Positions 32,948 to 40,261 of a DNA stretch of 64,000 nt are shown piece after piece. Each line of letters starts with the position of its first letter. Position 1 is the stretch's first letter. Where the stretch lies: the NCBI RefSeq assembly GCF_017676385.1, contig NZ_JAFFZN010000031.1, forward strand, positions 1 to 64,000, in the 5' to 3' direction. This DNA comes from Streptomyces spirodelae. Lineage in GTDB: Bacteria > Actinomycetota > Actinomycetes > Streptomycetales > Streptomycetaceae. Made by a program: the position numbers and the translations under genes. A model generated the notes under the pieces. The model was given only the letters and a program-made list of their open reading frames with translations, did not search any database and was not told where the DNA came from.

Positions 32948-33472
32948 ATGCTCACCACCACCGTCTGCGCCGCGCTCTCCGCCGCGGGCCTGGCCGTCGC
33001 CTTTCTGACGGCGTGGCGCCGCCGCTTCGCCGCCGCGACGCGTATCGCCGCCGTCGCGCTGGTGCCGGTCGGGCTGGCGATGTCGGGGCTGGTCGGCCTC
33101 GGCGGCAAGATCGGCAGGGCGTTCGGGAGCTGGGCGGCCGACCTGGTGCTCAAGCCCACCGTGTGGGGCGGTTTCGCCGTGCTGGCCTGCGCCGTCGTGC
33201 TGTGGATCATCGGCCGCGCCGCAGCCGCGCGTACCGCGGCGCGGCCCGCCCGTGGGAGCCGAGCCGCGGAACCCGCCGCTGCTGCCCCCGCGCTCGGAGC
33301 CGCCTCACCGCCAGCGACCCAGCCGAAGCCCAGGACCGAGAAGGCCAGGACCGAGAAGTCCAAGACGCAGAAGGCCACGACGGAGAAGGCCAAGCCCGGC
33401 AAGGGCAAGTCCGCCGACCCCGGTGAGGACTTCTCCGACATCGAAGCGATCCTCAAGAAGCACGGGATCTGA
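32948..33472 (+). CDS. Membrane protein with Lys/Thr-rich cytoplasmic tail
   Basis: The 174-residue protein has three hydrophobic segments (TVCAALSAAGLAVAFLTAW, IAAVALVPVGLAMSGLVGLG, GFAVLACAVVLWIIGRAAAA). From about residue 95 it is charged and low complexity, with four TEK/TQK-type repeats (TEKARTEKSKTQKATTEKAK), and ends DFSDIEAILKKHGI, a conserved-looking acidic/basic helix. I do not know its role; such tails often bind nucleic acid or acidic partners. Confidence 0.7.
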   Translation: MLTTTVCAALSAAGLAVAFLTAWRRRFAAATRIAAVALVPVGLAMSGLVGLGGKIGRAFGSWAADLVLKPTVWGGFAVLACAVVLWIIGRAAAARTAARPARGSRAAEPAAAAPALGAASPPATQPKPRTEKARTEKSKTQKATTEKAKPGKGKSADPGEDFSDIEAILKKHGI

Positions 33473-33481
33473 CGCTCTCCC

Positions 33482-33499
33482 CGTGCCCTGAGGGGCACG
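33482..33499 (+). terminator. Short terminator-like hairpin
   Basis: CGTGCCC (33482-33488) and GGGCACG (33493-33499) form a 7-bp stem with a 4-nt loop, 10 nt after the upstream stop. Confidence 0.5.
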
Positions 33500-33613
33500 T
33501 CGGCCCCCCTAGCAGACGGGTCGGGACAATAGGGGACTTTTACCGGGAAACCACCGGTAATGGGGGTGCGCGGTCGGGCGGGGTTGCGGGGGCTGCGACA
33601 TGATCGCGGCGAG

Positions 33614-33775
33614 ATGGACACGACGCCGAACTCCACGATCGAGCTCGACGAGCTGCCGCCCTCCGAGCCCAAGGGATGCCTCTACGCACTCTCCCAGCCG
33701 CCGCTGATGCTGTTCCTCGCCGTGATCGCGGTACTGCTCGGCGCGGCCGGGGCACACGACCTGCTGCTGCTGTGA
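33614..33775 (+). CDS. Small membrane protein (53 residues)
   Basis: The predicted peptide has an acidic, Pro-containing N-terminus and one long hydrophobic segment (PLMLFLAVIAVLLGAAGAHD, about 30-49). An inverted repeat TTACCGG/CCGGTAA lies at 33540-33546 and 33554-33560, between the preceding gene and this one. The start has no strong RBS. The coding potential is fair (third positions mostly G or C). It ends 10 nt from the convergent CGNR gene. Confidence 0.55.
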   Translation: MDTTPNSTIELDELPPSEPKGCLYALSQPPLMLFLAVIAVLLGAAGAHDLLLL

Positions 33776-33785
33776 ACGCTCCGCC

Positions 33786-34358
33786 TCAGCTGCTGGAGCC
33801 GGCCTCGGCCGACTCCCGGCGGCGTGCGCGGTAGGCGGCCACATGGAGGCGGTTGCCGCAGGTGCGGCTGTCGCAGTAGCGCCGGGAGCGGTTGCGGGAC
33901 AGGTCGATGAAAGCGCGCCGGCAGTCCGGTGCCGAACAGCGACGCAGCCGGTCTCGCTCCCCGGAGACGAGGACGAACGCCAGCGCCATGCCGCAGTCGG
34001 CCGCCAGATGCTGGGCGAGGGAGGCGTCCGGGGCGAAGTAGTGGACGTGCCAGTCGTAGCCGTCGTGGTCGGTGAGCTGCGGTGTCGTTCCGGCCTCCGC
34101 GACCAGCGCGTTGATCAGCCCGGCGGCCGTGCGCGAGTCCTCCGCCGCGAACACCTGAGCGAAGCGGTCCCGTACCTCGCGTACGGCCCGCAGGTCGTCC
34201 TCGGTGAGGTCGCCGACGCCGCTGACGTCGTTCTGCTGGACGTAGGCACGCAGATCCGCCACGGACACCAGCGTGTCGGGGGTGTCGCCGTCCGCCATGG
34301 TGTTGAGCAGCTCGACCGCCTGGTCGAGCGCACACCGGGTGTCGTGGTTGATCTGCAC
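33786..34358 (-). CDS. CGNR zinc-finger protein
   Basis: The 190-residue protein has an N-terminal helical stress-response-type domain (ABATE-like, with ALDQAVELLNTMAD and VADLRAYVQQND) and a C-terminal CGNR zinc finger. The finger is seen in CSAPDCRRAFIDLSRNRSRRYCDSRTCGNR, split by family at CxxxxC and YCDxxTCGNR (about residues 141-170), followed by HVAAYRARRR. Family members are likely DNA-binding regulators. The targets are unknown. The gene is convergent with the small membrane protein. Confidence 0.85.
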   Translation of the reverse strand: MQINHDTRCALDQAVELLNTMADGDTPDTLVSVADLRAYVQQNDVSGVGDLTEDDLRAVREVRDRFAQVFAAEDSRTAAGLINALVAEAGTTPQLTDHDGYDWHVHYFAPDASLAQHLAADCGMALAFVLVSGERDRLRRCSAPDCRRAFIDLSRNRSRRYCDSRTCGNRLHVAAYRARRRESAEAGSSS

Positions 34359-34606
34359 GGGCCGCTCCTGCCGTGTCCGGGAACATCTCCGGCCTGATGC
34401 GGAAGCCTAGTCGCTGCCCGCCGATCGGGGGCCGGTCGTTTCCGGACGGTGACGGATCGGTGGCCGAACGCAGCGACGCCGCCGCCACGTGGAGTCACGC
34501 GGCGGCGGCGTCGCAGTGTGCCGTTACACGAAGTGGTGCCGTGGCACACGGCTGCCGGGACCGTCGGCCGTCGCCCCGAGTCGGACGGCCGCGGTGACCG
34601 GCGGTC

Positions 34607-35020
34607 TCAGCTCTCGGCGAGGATGTGCGAGAGCTCGGTGTCGAGGTCGAAGTGGCGGTGCTCGGTACCGGGCGGCACGGCCGCGTCGGTCCGCTTGAGG
34701 AAGGATTCCAGTGCCCGCGCCGGGGCCTCGAGCAGGGCCTCGCCCTCCGGGGAGCTGAGGGCGATGCATGCCACGGACTGGCCGTGGCTGCGGGACGGCC
34801 AGACTCGGACGTCCCCGGTGCCTGTGGGCCTGTGCAGGCCCTCGGCCAGGAGATCGCGGGCGAAGACCCACTCCACGGTCTCCTCGGCACCGGTGTGGAA
34901 AGTGGCGTGCACGGCGTAGGGGTCCGCCGTGTCGTACCGCAGGCCCGCTGGTACAGGCAGTGAGGACTCGCTCGAAACAACGAGGCGCAGGTGCAGCTCA
35001 CAGCTCACCGTTGTGTTCAT
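34607..35020 (-). CDS. ssgB: Sporulation protein SsgB
   Basis: SsgB recruits FtsZ to future septum sites during sporulation-specific cell division in aerial hyphae. The 137-residue product matches SsgB almost throughout from memory (MNTTVSCELHLRLVVSSESS, WVFARDLLAEGLHRPTG, RHFDLDTELSHILAES). ATG 35020 gives the exact family length. Residue 128 is Thr (codon ACC), which I recall as typical of Streptomyces able to sporulate in liquid. It is divergent from the TIGR02611 gene and transcribed singly; a broader inverted-repeat-like stretch lies at 35120-35145 between them. Confidence 0.95.
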   Translation of the reverse strand: MNTTVSCELHLRLVVSSESSLPVPAGLRYDTADPYAVHATFHTGAEETVEWVFARDLLAEGLHRPTGTGDVRVWPSRSHGQSVACIALSSPEGEALLEAPARALESFLKRTDAAVPPGTEHRHFDLDTELSHILAES

Positions 35021-35220
35021 AAGCGCCAGGGCCTTTCGCTCAGTGTGCGCTCGGGGATTCGCACGTCGGCGAAATCGACATGCCACCTACGCGCCGGTTG
35101 TAAACCCCTCTGACCGATTTGTACGGAATCGAATCCTTCGTACGGCTCTTGTAGGTTTGAGGAGTGCGGCCATTCCAGTGAAACCGGTCCGACCGGAAGG
35201 CGTCGGGTACCTTGTCCCTC

Positions 35221-35577
35221 ATGACTGCGGAGAGTGACGCGATGCCGTGTGATATCCGGGAGGAGAAGCCTCTCGGCTCCCGTGCGCCGAAGTTCGTGCG
35301 GGCCTCCCGGCCACTGCACATGAGCTGGCGGGTCGGGATCTTCATCGTCGGCCTGGCGATCGTGACCGGTGGCGTGATCATGCTGCCCCTGCCGGGCCCG
35401 GGCTGGCTGGTGATCTTCGGTGGGATGGCCGTGTGGGCGACCGAGTTCGTCTGGGCACAGCACGTCCTGCGGTGGACCAAGCGCAAGTACCGGGAAGGCA
35501 CCCAGTGGATGAAGGAGCGCCGGGCGGCACGCAAGGAGCGCAAGATCGCCCAGCGCGCCGGACAGCGGTCCCGCTGA
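35221..35577 (+). CDS. TIGR02611 family (PGPGW) membrane protein
   Basis: The 118-residue protein has two hydrophobic segments (VGIFIVGLAIVTGGVIMLPL and GPGWLVIFGGMAVWATEFVW) with the family motif PGPGW between them. The C-terminus is strongly basic (KERRAARKERKIAQRAGQRSR). The function is unknown. ATG 35221 lies 7 nt after TACCTT (35208-35213), indicating a leaderless mRNA. It is divergent from ssgB, and both could share regulation. Confidence 0.8.
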   Translation: MTAESDAMPCDIREEKPLGSRAPKFVRASRPLHMSWRVGIFIVGLAIVTGGVIMLPLPGPGWLVIFGGMAVWATEFVWAQHVLRWTKRKYREGTQWMKERRAARKERKIAQRAGQRSR

Positions 35578-35623
35578 TGGTCATGAGCACCCGCTGACAT
35601 GCGGTAATGTTGTGCGCGCCAGC

Positions 35624-35695
35624 GGGCGATTAGCTCAGTGGGAGAGCGCTTCGTTCACACCGAAGAGGTCACTGGTTCGAACCCAGTATCGCCCA
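35624..35695 (+). tRNA. tRNA-Val (anticodon CAC), copy 1
   Basis: The gene begins GGGCGATTAGCTCAG, has anticodon loop TTCACAC (CAC), T-arm GGTTCGAACCC and acceptor ATCGCCC. CCA is not encoded. TAATGT (35605-35610) is a likely -10. It is identical to the copy at 36285-36356. Confidence 0.95.
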
Positions 35696-35700
35696 CACTG

Positions 35701-35743
35701 CGCACCGGGGCCCGGAAGCGACCAGCTTCCGGGCCCCGGTGCG
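35701..35743 (+). terminator. Terminator after tRNA-Val(CAC) copy 1
   Basis: CGCACCGGGGCCCGGAAGC (35701-35719) pairs perfectly with 35725-35743, a 19-bp stem with a 5-nt loop, 5 nt after the tRNA. Confidence 0.9.
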
Positions 35744-35762
35744 TTGCCGGGAGGGGGAGCTC

Positions 35763-36233
35763 ATGGGCGCAGGCGGCGGCCGGAACCACTACACCTTCCG
35801 TACGGCATGGCAGGTCCTGGCTCCACCGACGCGCGTCTTCGCCGTACTGGAGCGTGCCGAGAGCTATCCCGAGTGGTGGCCCCAGGTGCGCCGCCTCGGC
35901 AGGACCGGCACCGAAACCGGAACCCTGCGCATCCGGTCCGTGCTGCCGTACGAACTCTCCGTGGCGCTACGCCTGTCACGCCGCGACCCGGCGGCCGGGG
36001 TTCTCCAGATCGGTATGAGCGGCGACATGGACGGCTGGGCCCGCTGGACCATACGCCCCACAGGCGCCGGAGCGGTCGCCCTCTTCGAGCAGGACGTGGA
36101 GGTCAACAAGCCACTGCTGCGGCTGCTCGCCATACCGGGCCGCCCCCTGTTCATCGCCAACCACAAGCTGATGATGCGCAGCGGACATCGCGGTCTGCGG
36201 GCCCTGCTGGAAAGGGGTTTGGATGAAGAGTGA
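35763..36233 (+). CDS. SRPBCC family protein (polyketide cyclase/START-like)
   Basis: The 156-residue protein has the helix-grip fold that binds a hydrophobic ligand. It reads YTFRTAWQVLAPPTRVFAVL at the start, with ERAESYPEWWPQVRRL typical of the family. A late amphipathic helix (FIANHKLMMRSGHRGLRALL) closes the pocket. The ligand is unknown. The RBS GGGAGGGGGA precedes ATG 35763. The gene lies between two identical tRNA-Val genes, and the promoter of the second overlaps its 3' end. Confidence 0.85.
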   Translation: MGAGGGRNHYTFRTAWQVLAPPTRVFAVLERAESYPEWWPQVRRLGRTGTETGTLRIRSVLPYELSVALRLSRRDPAAGVLQIGMSGDMDGWARWTIRPTGAGAVALFEQDVEVNKPLLRLLAIPGRPLFIANHKLMMRSGHRGLRALLERGLDEE

Positions 36234-36248
36234 GACGCACTGTATTGT
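36219..36248 (+). promoter_or_regulatory. Promoter of tRNA-Val(CAC) copy 2
   Basis: TTGGAT (36219-36224) and TATTGT (36243-36248), spaced by 18 bp, lie 36 nt before the tRNA. The -35 is inside the end of the SRPBCC gene. Confidence 0.6.
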
Positions 36249-36284
36249 TCTGCCCGTGCCGCCGCACCGACGGCGGAACACCCG

Positions 36285-36356
36285 GGGCGATTAGCTCAGT
36301 GGGAGAGCGCTTCGTTCACACCGAAGAGGTCACTGGTTCGAACCCAGTATCGCCCA
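36285..36356 (+). tRNA. tRNA-Val (anticodon CAC), copy 2
   Basis: Its 72 nt are identical to copy 1 (35624-35695), with anticodon CAC. It ends at a hairpin with a T-run. The two copies are direct repeats 661 nt apart. Confidence 0.95.
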
Positions 36357-36379
36357 CCCCGTGTTCAGCTGAGAGCAAC

Positions 36380-36416
36380 AGAGGCCGGACCGCCAGCAGG
36401 CGGGACGGCCTCTTTT
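36380..36416 (+). terminator. Intrinsic terminator with T-tract after tRNA-Val copy 2
   Basis: AGAGGCCG (36380-36387) pairs with CGGCCTCT (36406-36413), with CCGCC/GGCGG pairing inside. A TTTT tract follows, a rarity in this genome. Confidence 0.8.
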
Positions 36417-36530
36417 CCGTTTCCCTGATTTCCGTGTGATCTCCGGTATTTCCGTGTCCCCGGGCGGCCGTTTGCGGCACCGATCCGTGGTCAGGAGTAG
36501 GAGGGGAGTGGCCGGGACACGGAGAGCGTG

Positions 36531-37448
36531 ATGCGAGTCGCCGCCGACGACGATGAGATCCACTGGAGACGCGAACTGCCCGCGAGCAACACGGCAGCCA
36601 CCTGGCGTGCCCGGCAGAAGCTGAGCACGGCCGCCCGCGCGATGCTGCGCGCCGCTGCCCTGGCGGCCCAGCGCAGCACCGGATTCCACGGGGCACGTGG
36701 CGAACACCGGGCCGACGCCTTCGCCGAACGCGTGCGCTACGCCGAAAGCGCGGAGGAGGGCGGCGCCGGCCGTCTGCTGAGCGCCCGCGTCCCACCGGAG
36801 GCTCAGCGCGGCAACCGGGAACTCGCCGTGCTGAGCCGCGCCCTGCGGGCGGCCGCCGACGCCGTCTGCCGCTACCGCGCCACCGGCGCCACCGAGCACT
36901 TCGACGCCGCTGTCGCCGACGGCTGCTGCGCAGAACTCACCGAATCCCTCTGCCAGTTGGTGCGCGGAACCGAAGGCGTGCGGATCACCCTCGGCTGGTC
37001 GCGGACGGCCGGAACGCCGCAGGGCTGCCCCCAGCGGCCGCTGCCCGTGGTCTTCACCCCCGGTGACCTGGCGGCGCTGGAGCTGGCCGGGCGGCACTAC
37101 GAAAGCGCCGAGCCGTCCGTCCCGGTCCGGGTGACGGGCACCGTCGTACGGCTGCGCCGCGCGCGGACCGACGGCCCGGGATCGGTACGGCTGGACGTGC
37201 TCGCGGGCGCCGAGGTGACCCAGGTGCGGGCCCGGCTGGACGAGGAGGGCTACCGCCGCGCCGTCCACGCCCACCTGGCTGGACTGCCGCTGCGGATCGC
37301 GGGGCTGCTGGAGAGCAGAGGCGGCTTCCGGCGGCTCAGCGGCTGTCACGACATCGCGCCCGTCCCGGTGCCGGACCAGGCCAGGGAGCGGCTGCTGAAG
37401 CGGCTGCACAACGGCCTCGACGACTTCGAGCGGGGCATGCACGGATGA
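36531..37448 (+). CDS. Conserved hypothetical protein, function unknown
   Basis: The 305-residue soluble protein has no motif I recognise. The N-terminal two-thirds is mostly helical (ARQKLSTAARAMLRAAALAAQ, AVLSRALRAAADAVCRYRATG). The C-terminal part (about 195-290) alternates strands (VRVTGTVVRLRRARTDGPG, VRLDVLAGAEVTQVRARLD, LPLRIAGLLESRGGFRRLSG) and could be an OB-like or SH3-like barrel. That is only inference. GGAGAG precedes; ATG 36531 or GTG 36528 can start. It is preceded by a tRNA terminator and followed by thrS. Confidence 0.7.
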   Translation: MRVAADDDEIHWRRELPASNTAATWRARQKLSTAARAMLRAAALAAQRSTGFHGARGEHRADAFAERVRYAESAEEGGAGRLLSARVPPEAQRGNRELAVLSRALRAAADAVCRYRATGATEHFDAAVADGCCAELTESLCQLVRGTEGVRITLGWSRTAGTPQGCPQRPLPVVFTPGDLAALELAGRHYESAEPSVPVRVTGTVVRLRRARTDGPGSVRLDVLAGAEVTQVRARLDEEGYRRAVHAHLAGLPLRIAGLLESRGGFRRLSGCHDIAPVPVPDQARERLLKRLHNGLDDFERGMHG

Positions 37449-37631
37449 ACGGGGTCGGCCGGAGCCACGCGCCCACCCGCGCCCTCGCCCCGGGCGGCCG
37501 GTCGCGTCCTGGGCGCCGTTACCGTTTCGCGGTCGGGCTGCTCGGCTCGGTACGATTCGACGGCGCGGCGTATGCCCGCGCTCACGGCGTGGCGACGGCC
37601 ACGCGTCCCAGGTGAGAGTCAGGAGAGACCG

Positions 37632-39614
37632 GTGTCAGATGTCCGTGTGACCATCCAACGCGATTCCGAGCGGGAAGAGCGCGTGGTGACGACGGGCACT
37701 ACGGCCGCTGCGCTCTTCGAGGGCGAGCGCTCCGTCGTGGCCGCACGCGTCGGCGGCGAGCTGAAGGACCTCACCCACCCGCTGGCCGACGGCGACGAGG
37801 TCGAGCCCGTCGAGGTCACCAGCGACGACGGTCTGAACATCCTGCGCCACTCCACCGCGCACGTCCTGGCCCAGGCGGTCCAGGAGCTCTTCCCCGAGGC
37901 CAAGCTCGGCATCGGCCCGCCCGTCAAGGACGGCTTCTACTACGACTTCGACGTCGCGGAGCCCTTCACACCGGACGATCTCAAGCGCATCGAGAAGAAG
38001 ATGCAGCAGATCCAGAAGCAGGGGCAGCGCTTCTCCCGCCGCGTCACCACCGACGAGGCGGCCCGCGAGGAGCTGGCGGACGAGCCGTACAAGCTGGAGC
38101 TGATCGGCCTCAAGGGCAACGCGGCAGGCGCCGCCGAGGGCGCCTCCGCCGAGGTCGGCTCCGGTGAGCTGACGATCTACGACAACCTCGACGCCAAGAG
38201 CGGCGAGCTGTGCTGGAAGGACCTGTGCCGGGGCCCGCACCTGCCCTCCACCCGGCTGATCCCCGCCTTCAAGCTGATGCGGTCGGCCGCCGCGTACTGG
38301 CGCGGCAGCGAGAAGAACCCGCAGCTCCAGCGGATCTACGGCACCGCGTGGCCCAGCAAGGACGAGCTCAAGCAGTACCTGGAGTTCCTGGCCGAGGCCG
38401 AGAAGCGCGACCACCGCAAGCTGGGCACCGAGCTGGACCTCTTCTCCATCCCCGAGGAGCTGGGCAGCGGACTTGCCGTCTTCCACCCCAAGGGCGGGGT
38501 CGTCCGCAAGGTGATGGAGGACTACTCGCGCCGGCGGCACGAGGAGTCCGGGTACGAGTTCGTCAATACGCCGCACATCACCAAGGAGCGGCTCTTCGAG
38601 ATCTCCGGACACCTGCCGCACTACGCGGACGGCATGTTCCCGCCGCTGGAGTTCGACGAGCAGAACTACCGCCTCAAGGCGATGAACTGCCCGATGCACA
38701 ACCTGATCTTCCGGGCGCGAGGACGCTCCTACCGGGAACTGCCGATGCGGCTGTTCGAGTTCGGCACCGTCTACCGGTACGAGAAGTCCGGCGTCGTCCA
38801 TGGGCTCACCCGCGCCCGCGGCTTCACCCAGGACGACTCGCACATCTACTGCACCAAGGAGCAGATGCCGGACGAGCTGGACAACCTGCTCACCTTCGTC
38901 CTCAACCTGCTCCGCGACTACGGCCTGTCCGACTTCTATCTGGAGCTGTCGACCCGCGACCCCGAGTCGGACAAGTTCCTGGGCACCGACGAGGAGTGGG
39001 AAGAGGCCACCGAGGCGCTGCGGCAGGCAGCGGGCAAGCAGGGCCTGGAGCTGGTCATGGACCCCGGCGGTGCCGCCTTCTACGGGCCGAAGATCTCCGT
39101 GCAGGCCCGCGACGCCATCGGCCGTACCTGGCAGATGTCCACCATCCAGGTCGACTTCCAGCAGCCCGCCCGCTTCGAGCTGGAGTACACCGCGGCCGAC
39201 GGCTCCCGCCAGCAGCCGGTGATGATCCACCGCGCGCTGTTCGGCTCCATCGAGCGGTTCTTCGCCGTCCTGCTGGAGCACTACGCGGGCGCCTTCCCCG
39301 CGTGGCTGGCGCCGGTGCAGGCGGTCGGCATCCCGATCGGCGACGACCATGTGCCGTATCTGACGGAGTTCGCCGCCGCGGCGAAGGCCAAGGGGCTGCG
39401 GATGGAGGTGGACTCGTCGTCGGACCGGATGCAGAAGAAGATCAGGAACGCCCAGAAAGCCAAGGTGCCGTTCATGGTCATCGCGGGTGACGAGGACATC
39501 GCCAGCGGCGCCGTCTCCTTCCGGTACCGGGACGGCTCGCAGAAGAACGGCATTCCGCGCGACCAGGCCCTGGCCGAGATCGCCGACGCGGTGGAGCGCC
39601 GTATCCAGGTGTGA
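37632..39614 (+). CDS. thrS: Threonine-tRNA ligase
   Basis: ThrRS charges tRNA-Thr and edits Ser-tRNA. The 660-residue protein has a TGS domain (about 1-62), an editing domain (about 75-240: HSTAHVLAQAVQE, DGFYYDFD, CRGPHLPST), a class II catalytic core (about 270-560) and an anticodon domain. The zinc Cys of the active site is in AMNCPMHN; motif 2 is in RARGFTQDDSHIYC. GTG 37632 follows AGGAGAG, well spaced. TACGAT (37551-37556) may be its -10. No T-box or leader structure is evident in the 180-nt gap before it. Confidence 0.97.
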   Translation: MSDVRVTIQRDSEREERVVTTGTTAAALFEGERSVVAARVGGELKDLTHPLADGDEVEPVEVTSDDGLNILRHSTAHVLAQAVQELFPEAKLGIGPPVKDGFYYDFDVAEPFTPDDLKRIEKKMQQIQKQGQRFSRRVTTDEAAREELADEPYKLELIGLKGNAAGAAEGASAEVGSGELTIYDNLDAKSGELCWKDLCRGPHLPSTRLIPAFKLMRSAAAYWRGSEKNPQLQRIYGTAWPSKDELKQYLEFLAEAEKRDHRKLGTELDLFSIPEELGSGLAVFHPKGGVVRKVMEDYSRRRHEESGYEFVNTPHITKERLFEISGHLPHYADGMFPPLEFDEQNYRLKAMNCPMHNLIFRARGRSYRELPMRLFEFGTVYRYEKSGVVHGLTRARGFTQDDSHIYCTKEQMPDELDNLLTFVLNLLRDYGLSDFYLELSTRDPESDKFLGTDEEWEEATEALRQAAGKQGLELVMDPGGAAFYGPKISVQARDAIGRTWQMSTIQVDFQQPARFELEYTAADGSRQQPVMIHRALFGSIERFFAVLLEHYAGAFPAWLAPVQAVGIPIGDDHVPYLTEFAAAAKAKGLRMEVDSSSDRMQKKIRNAQKAKVPFMVIAGDEDIASGAVSFRYRDGSQKNGIPRDQALAEIADAVERRIQV

Positions 39615-39634
39615 GCACACGGTCACAGGCGAGC

Positions 39635-39665
39635 GAGGGGCGGTCCCGGTGCGGGGCCGCCCCTC
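39635..39665 (+). terminator. Terminator after thrS
   Basis: GAGGGGCGG (39635-39643) and CCGCCCCTC (39657-39665) form a perfect 9-bp stem with a 13-nt loop. Confidence 0.75.
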
Positions 39666-39703
39666 CTCGTCCCCGAAGCCGTCCGGCGCATAAGCTGGCG
39701 GAC

Positions 39704-40243
39704 ATGACGAGTGAGCCGGAGCAGCAGATCGGAGTGGGGACGCCGGACGCGTTCCAGCGTCTGTGGACGCCCCACCGGATGGCGTACATCCAGGGCGAGA
39801 ACAAGCCGACCGGTCCCGGTGCCGACGAGGGCTGCCCGTTCTGCGCCATCCCGGAGAAGTCCGACGAGGACGGGCTGATCGTCTCCCGGGGTGAGCACGT
39901 CTACGCCGTGCTCAACCTGTACCCCTACGCCGGGGGGCACCTGCTGATCGTCCCCTTCCGGCACATCGCGGACTACACCGAGACCGACGAGGGCGAGACC
40001 GCCGAGATGGCGGCGTACACCAAGCGGGCGATGACGGTGCTGCGCCGCGTCTCAGGAGCGCACGGCTTCAATCTCGGCATGAACCAAGGCGCGGTCGCGG
40101 GCGCCGGTATCGCCGCGCATCTGCACCAGCACGTGGTGCCGCGCTGGGGCGGGGACAGCAACTTCATGCCCGTCGTCGGCCACACCCGGGTGCTGCCCCA
40201 GCTGCTGGCGGACACCCGGGCGATGCTGGCCGAGGCGTGGTGA
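39704..40243 (+). CDS. HIT family protein (Ap4A hydrolase/phosphorylase-like)
   Basis: The 179-residue protein has the histidine-triad motif HLHQHVV (about residues 146-152), with NLGMNQGAVAGAGIAAHLH before it. A zinc-type CPFC motif lies at about 46-49. Such enzymes hydrolyse nucleotidyl phosphates or dinucleoside polyphosphates. The last residues, VVPRWGGDSNFMPVVGHTRVL, are typical of the actinobacterial Ap4A type. ATG 39704 is 7 nt after TAAGCT (39691-39696), so the mRNA is probably leaderless. It follows thrS and its terminator. Confidence 0.9.
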   Translation: MTSEPEQQIGVGTPDAFQRLWTPHRMAYIQGENKPTGPGADEGCPFCAIPEKSDEDGLIVSRGEHVYAVLNLYPYAGGHLLIVPFRHIADYTETDEGETAEMAAYTKRAMTVLRRVSGAHGFNLGMNQGAVAGAGIAAHLHQHVVPRWGGDSNFMPVVGHTRVLPQLLADTRAMLAEAW

Positions 40244-40261
40244 CCCCTCCAGCGTGACCCC

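Noticed and set aside
28741..36356. Integrated element at the tRNA genes
   Set aside because: No integrase, no partial tRNA duplicate and no shift in composition; the surrounding genes are ordinary chromosomal ones.
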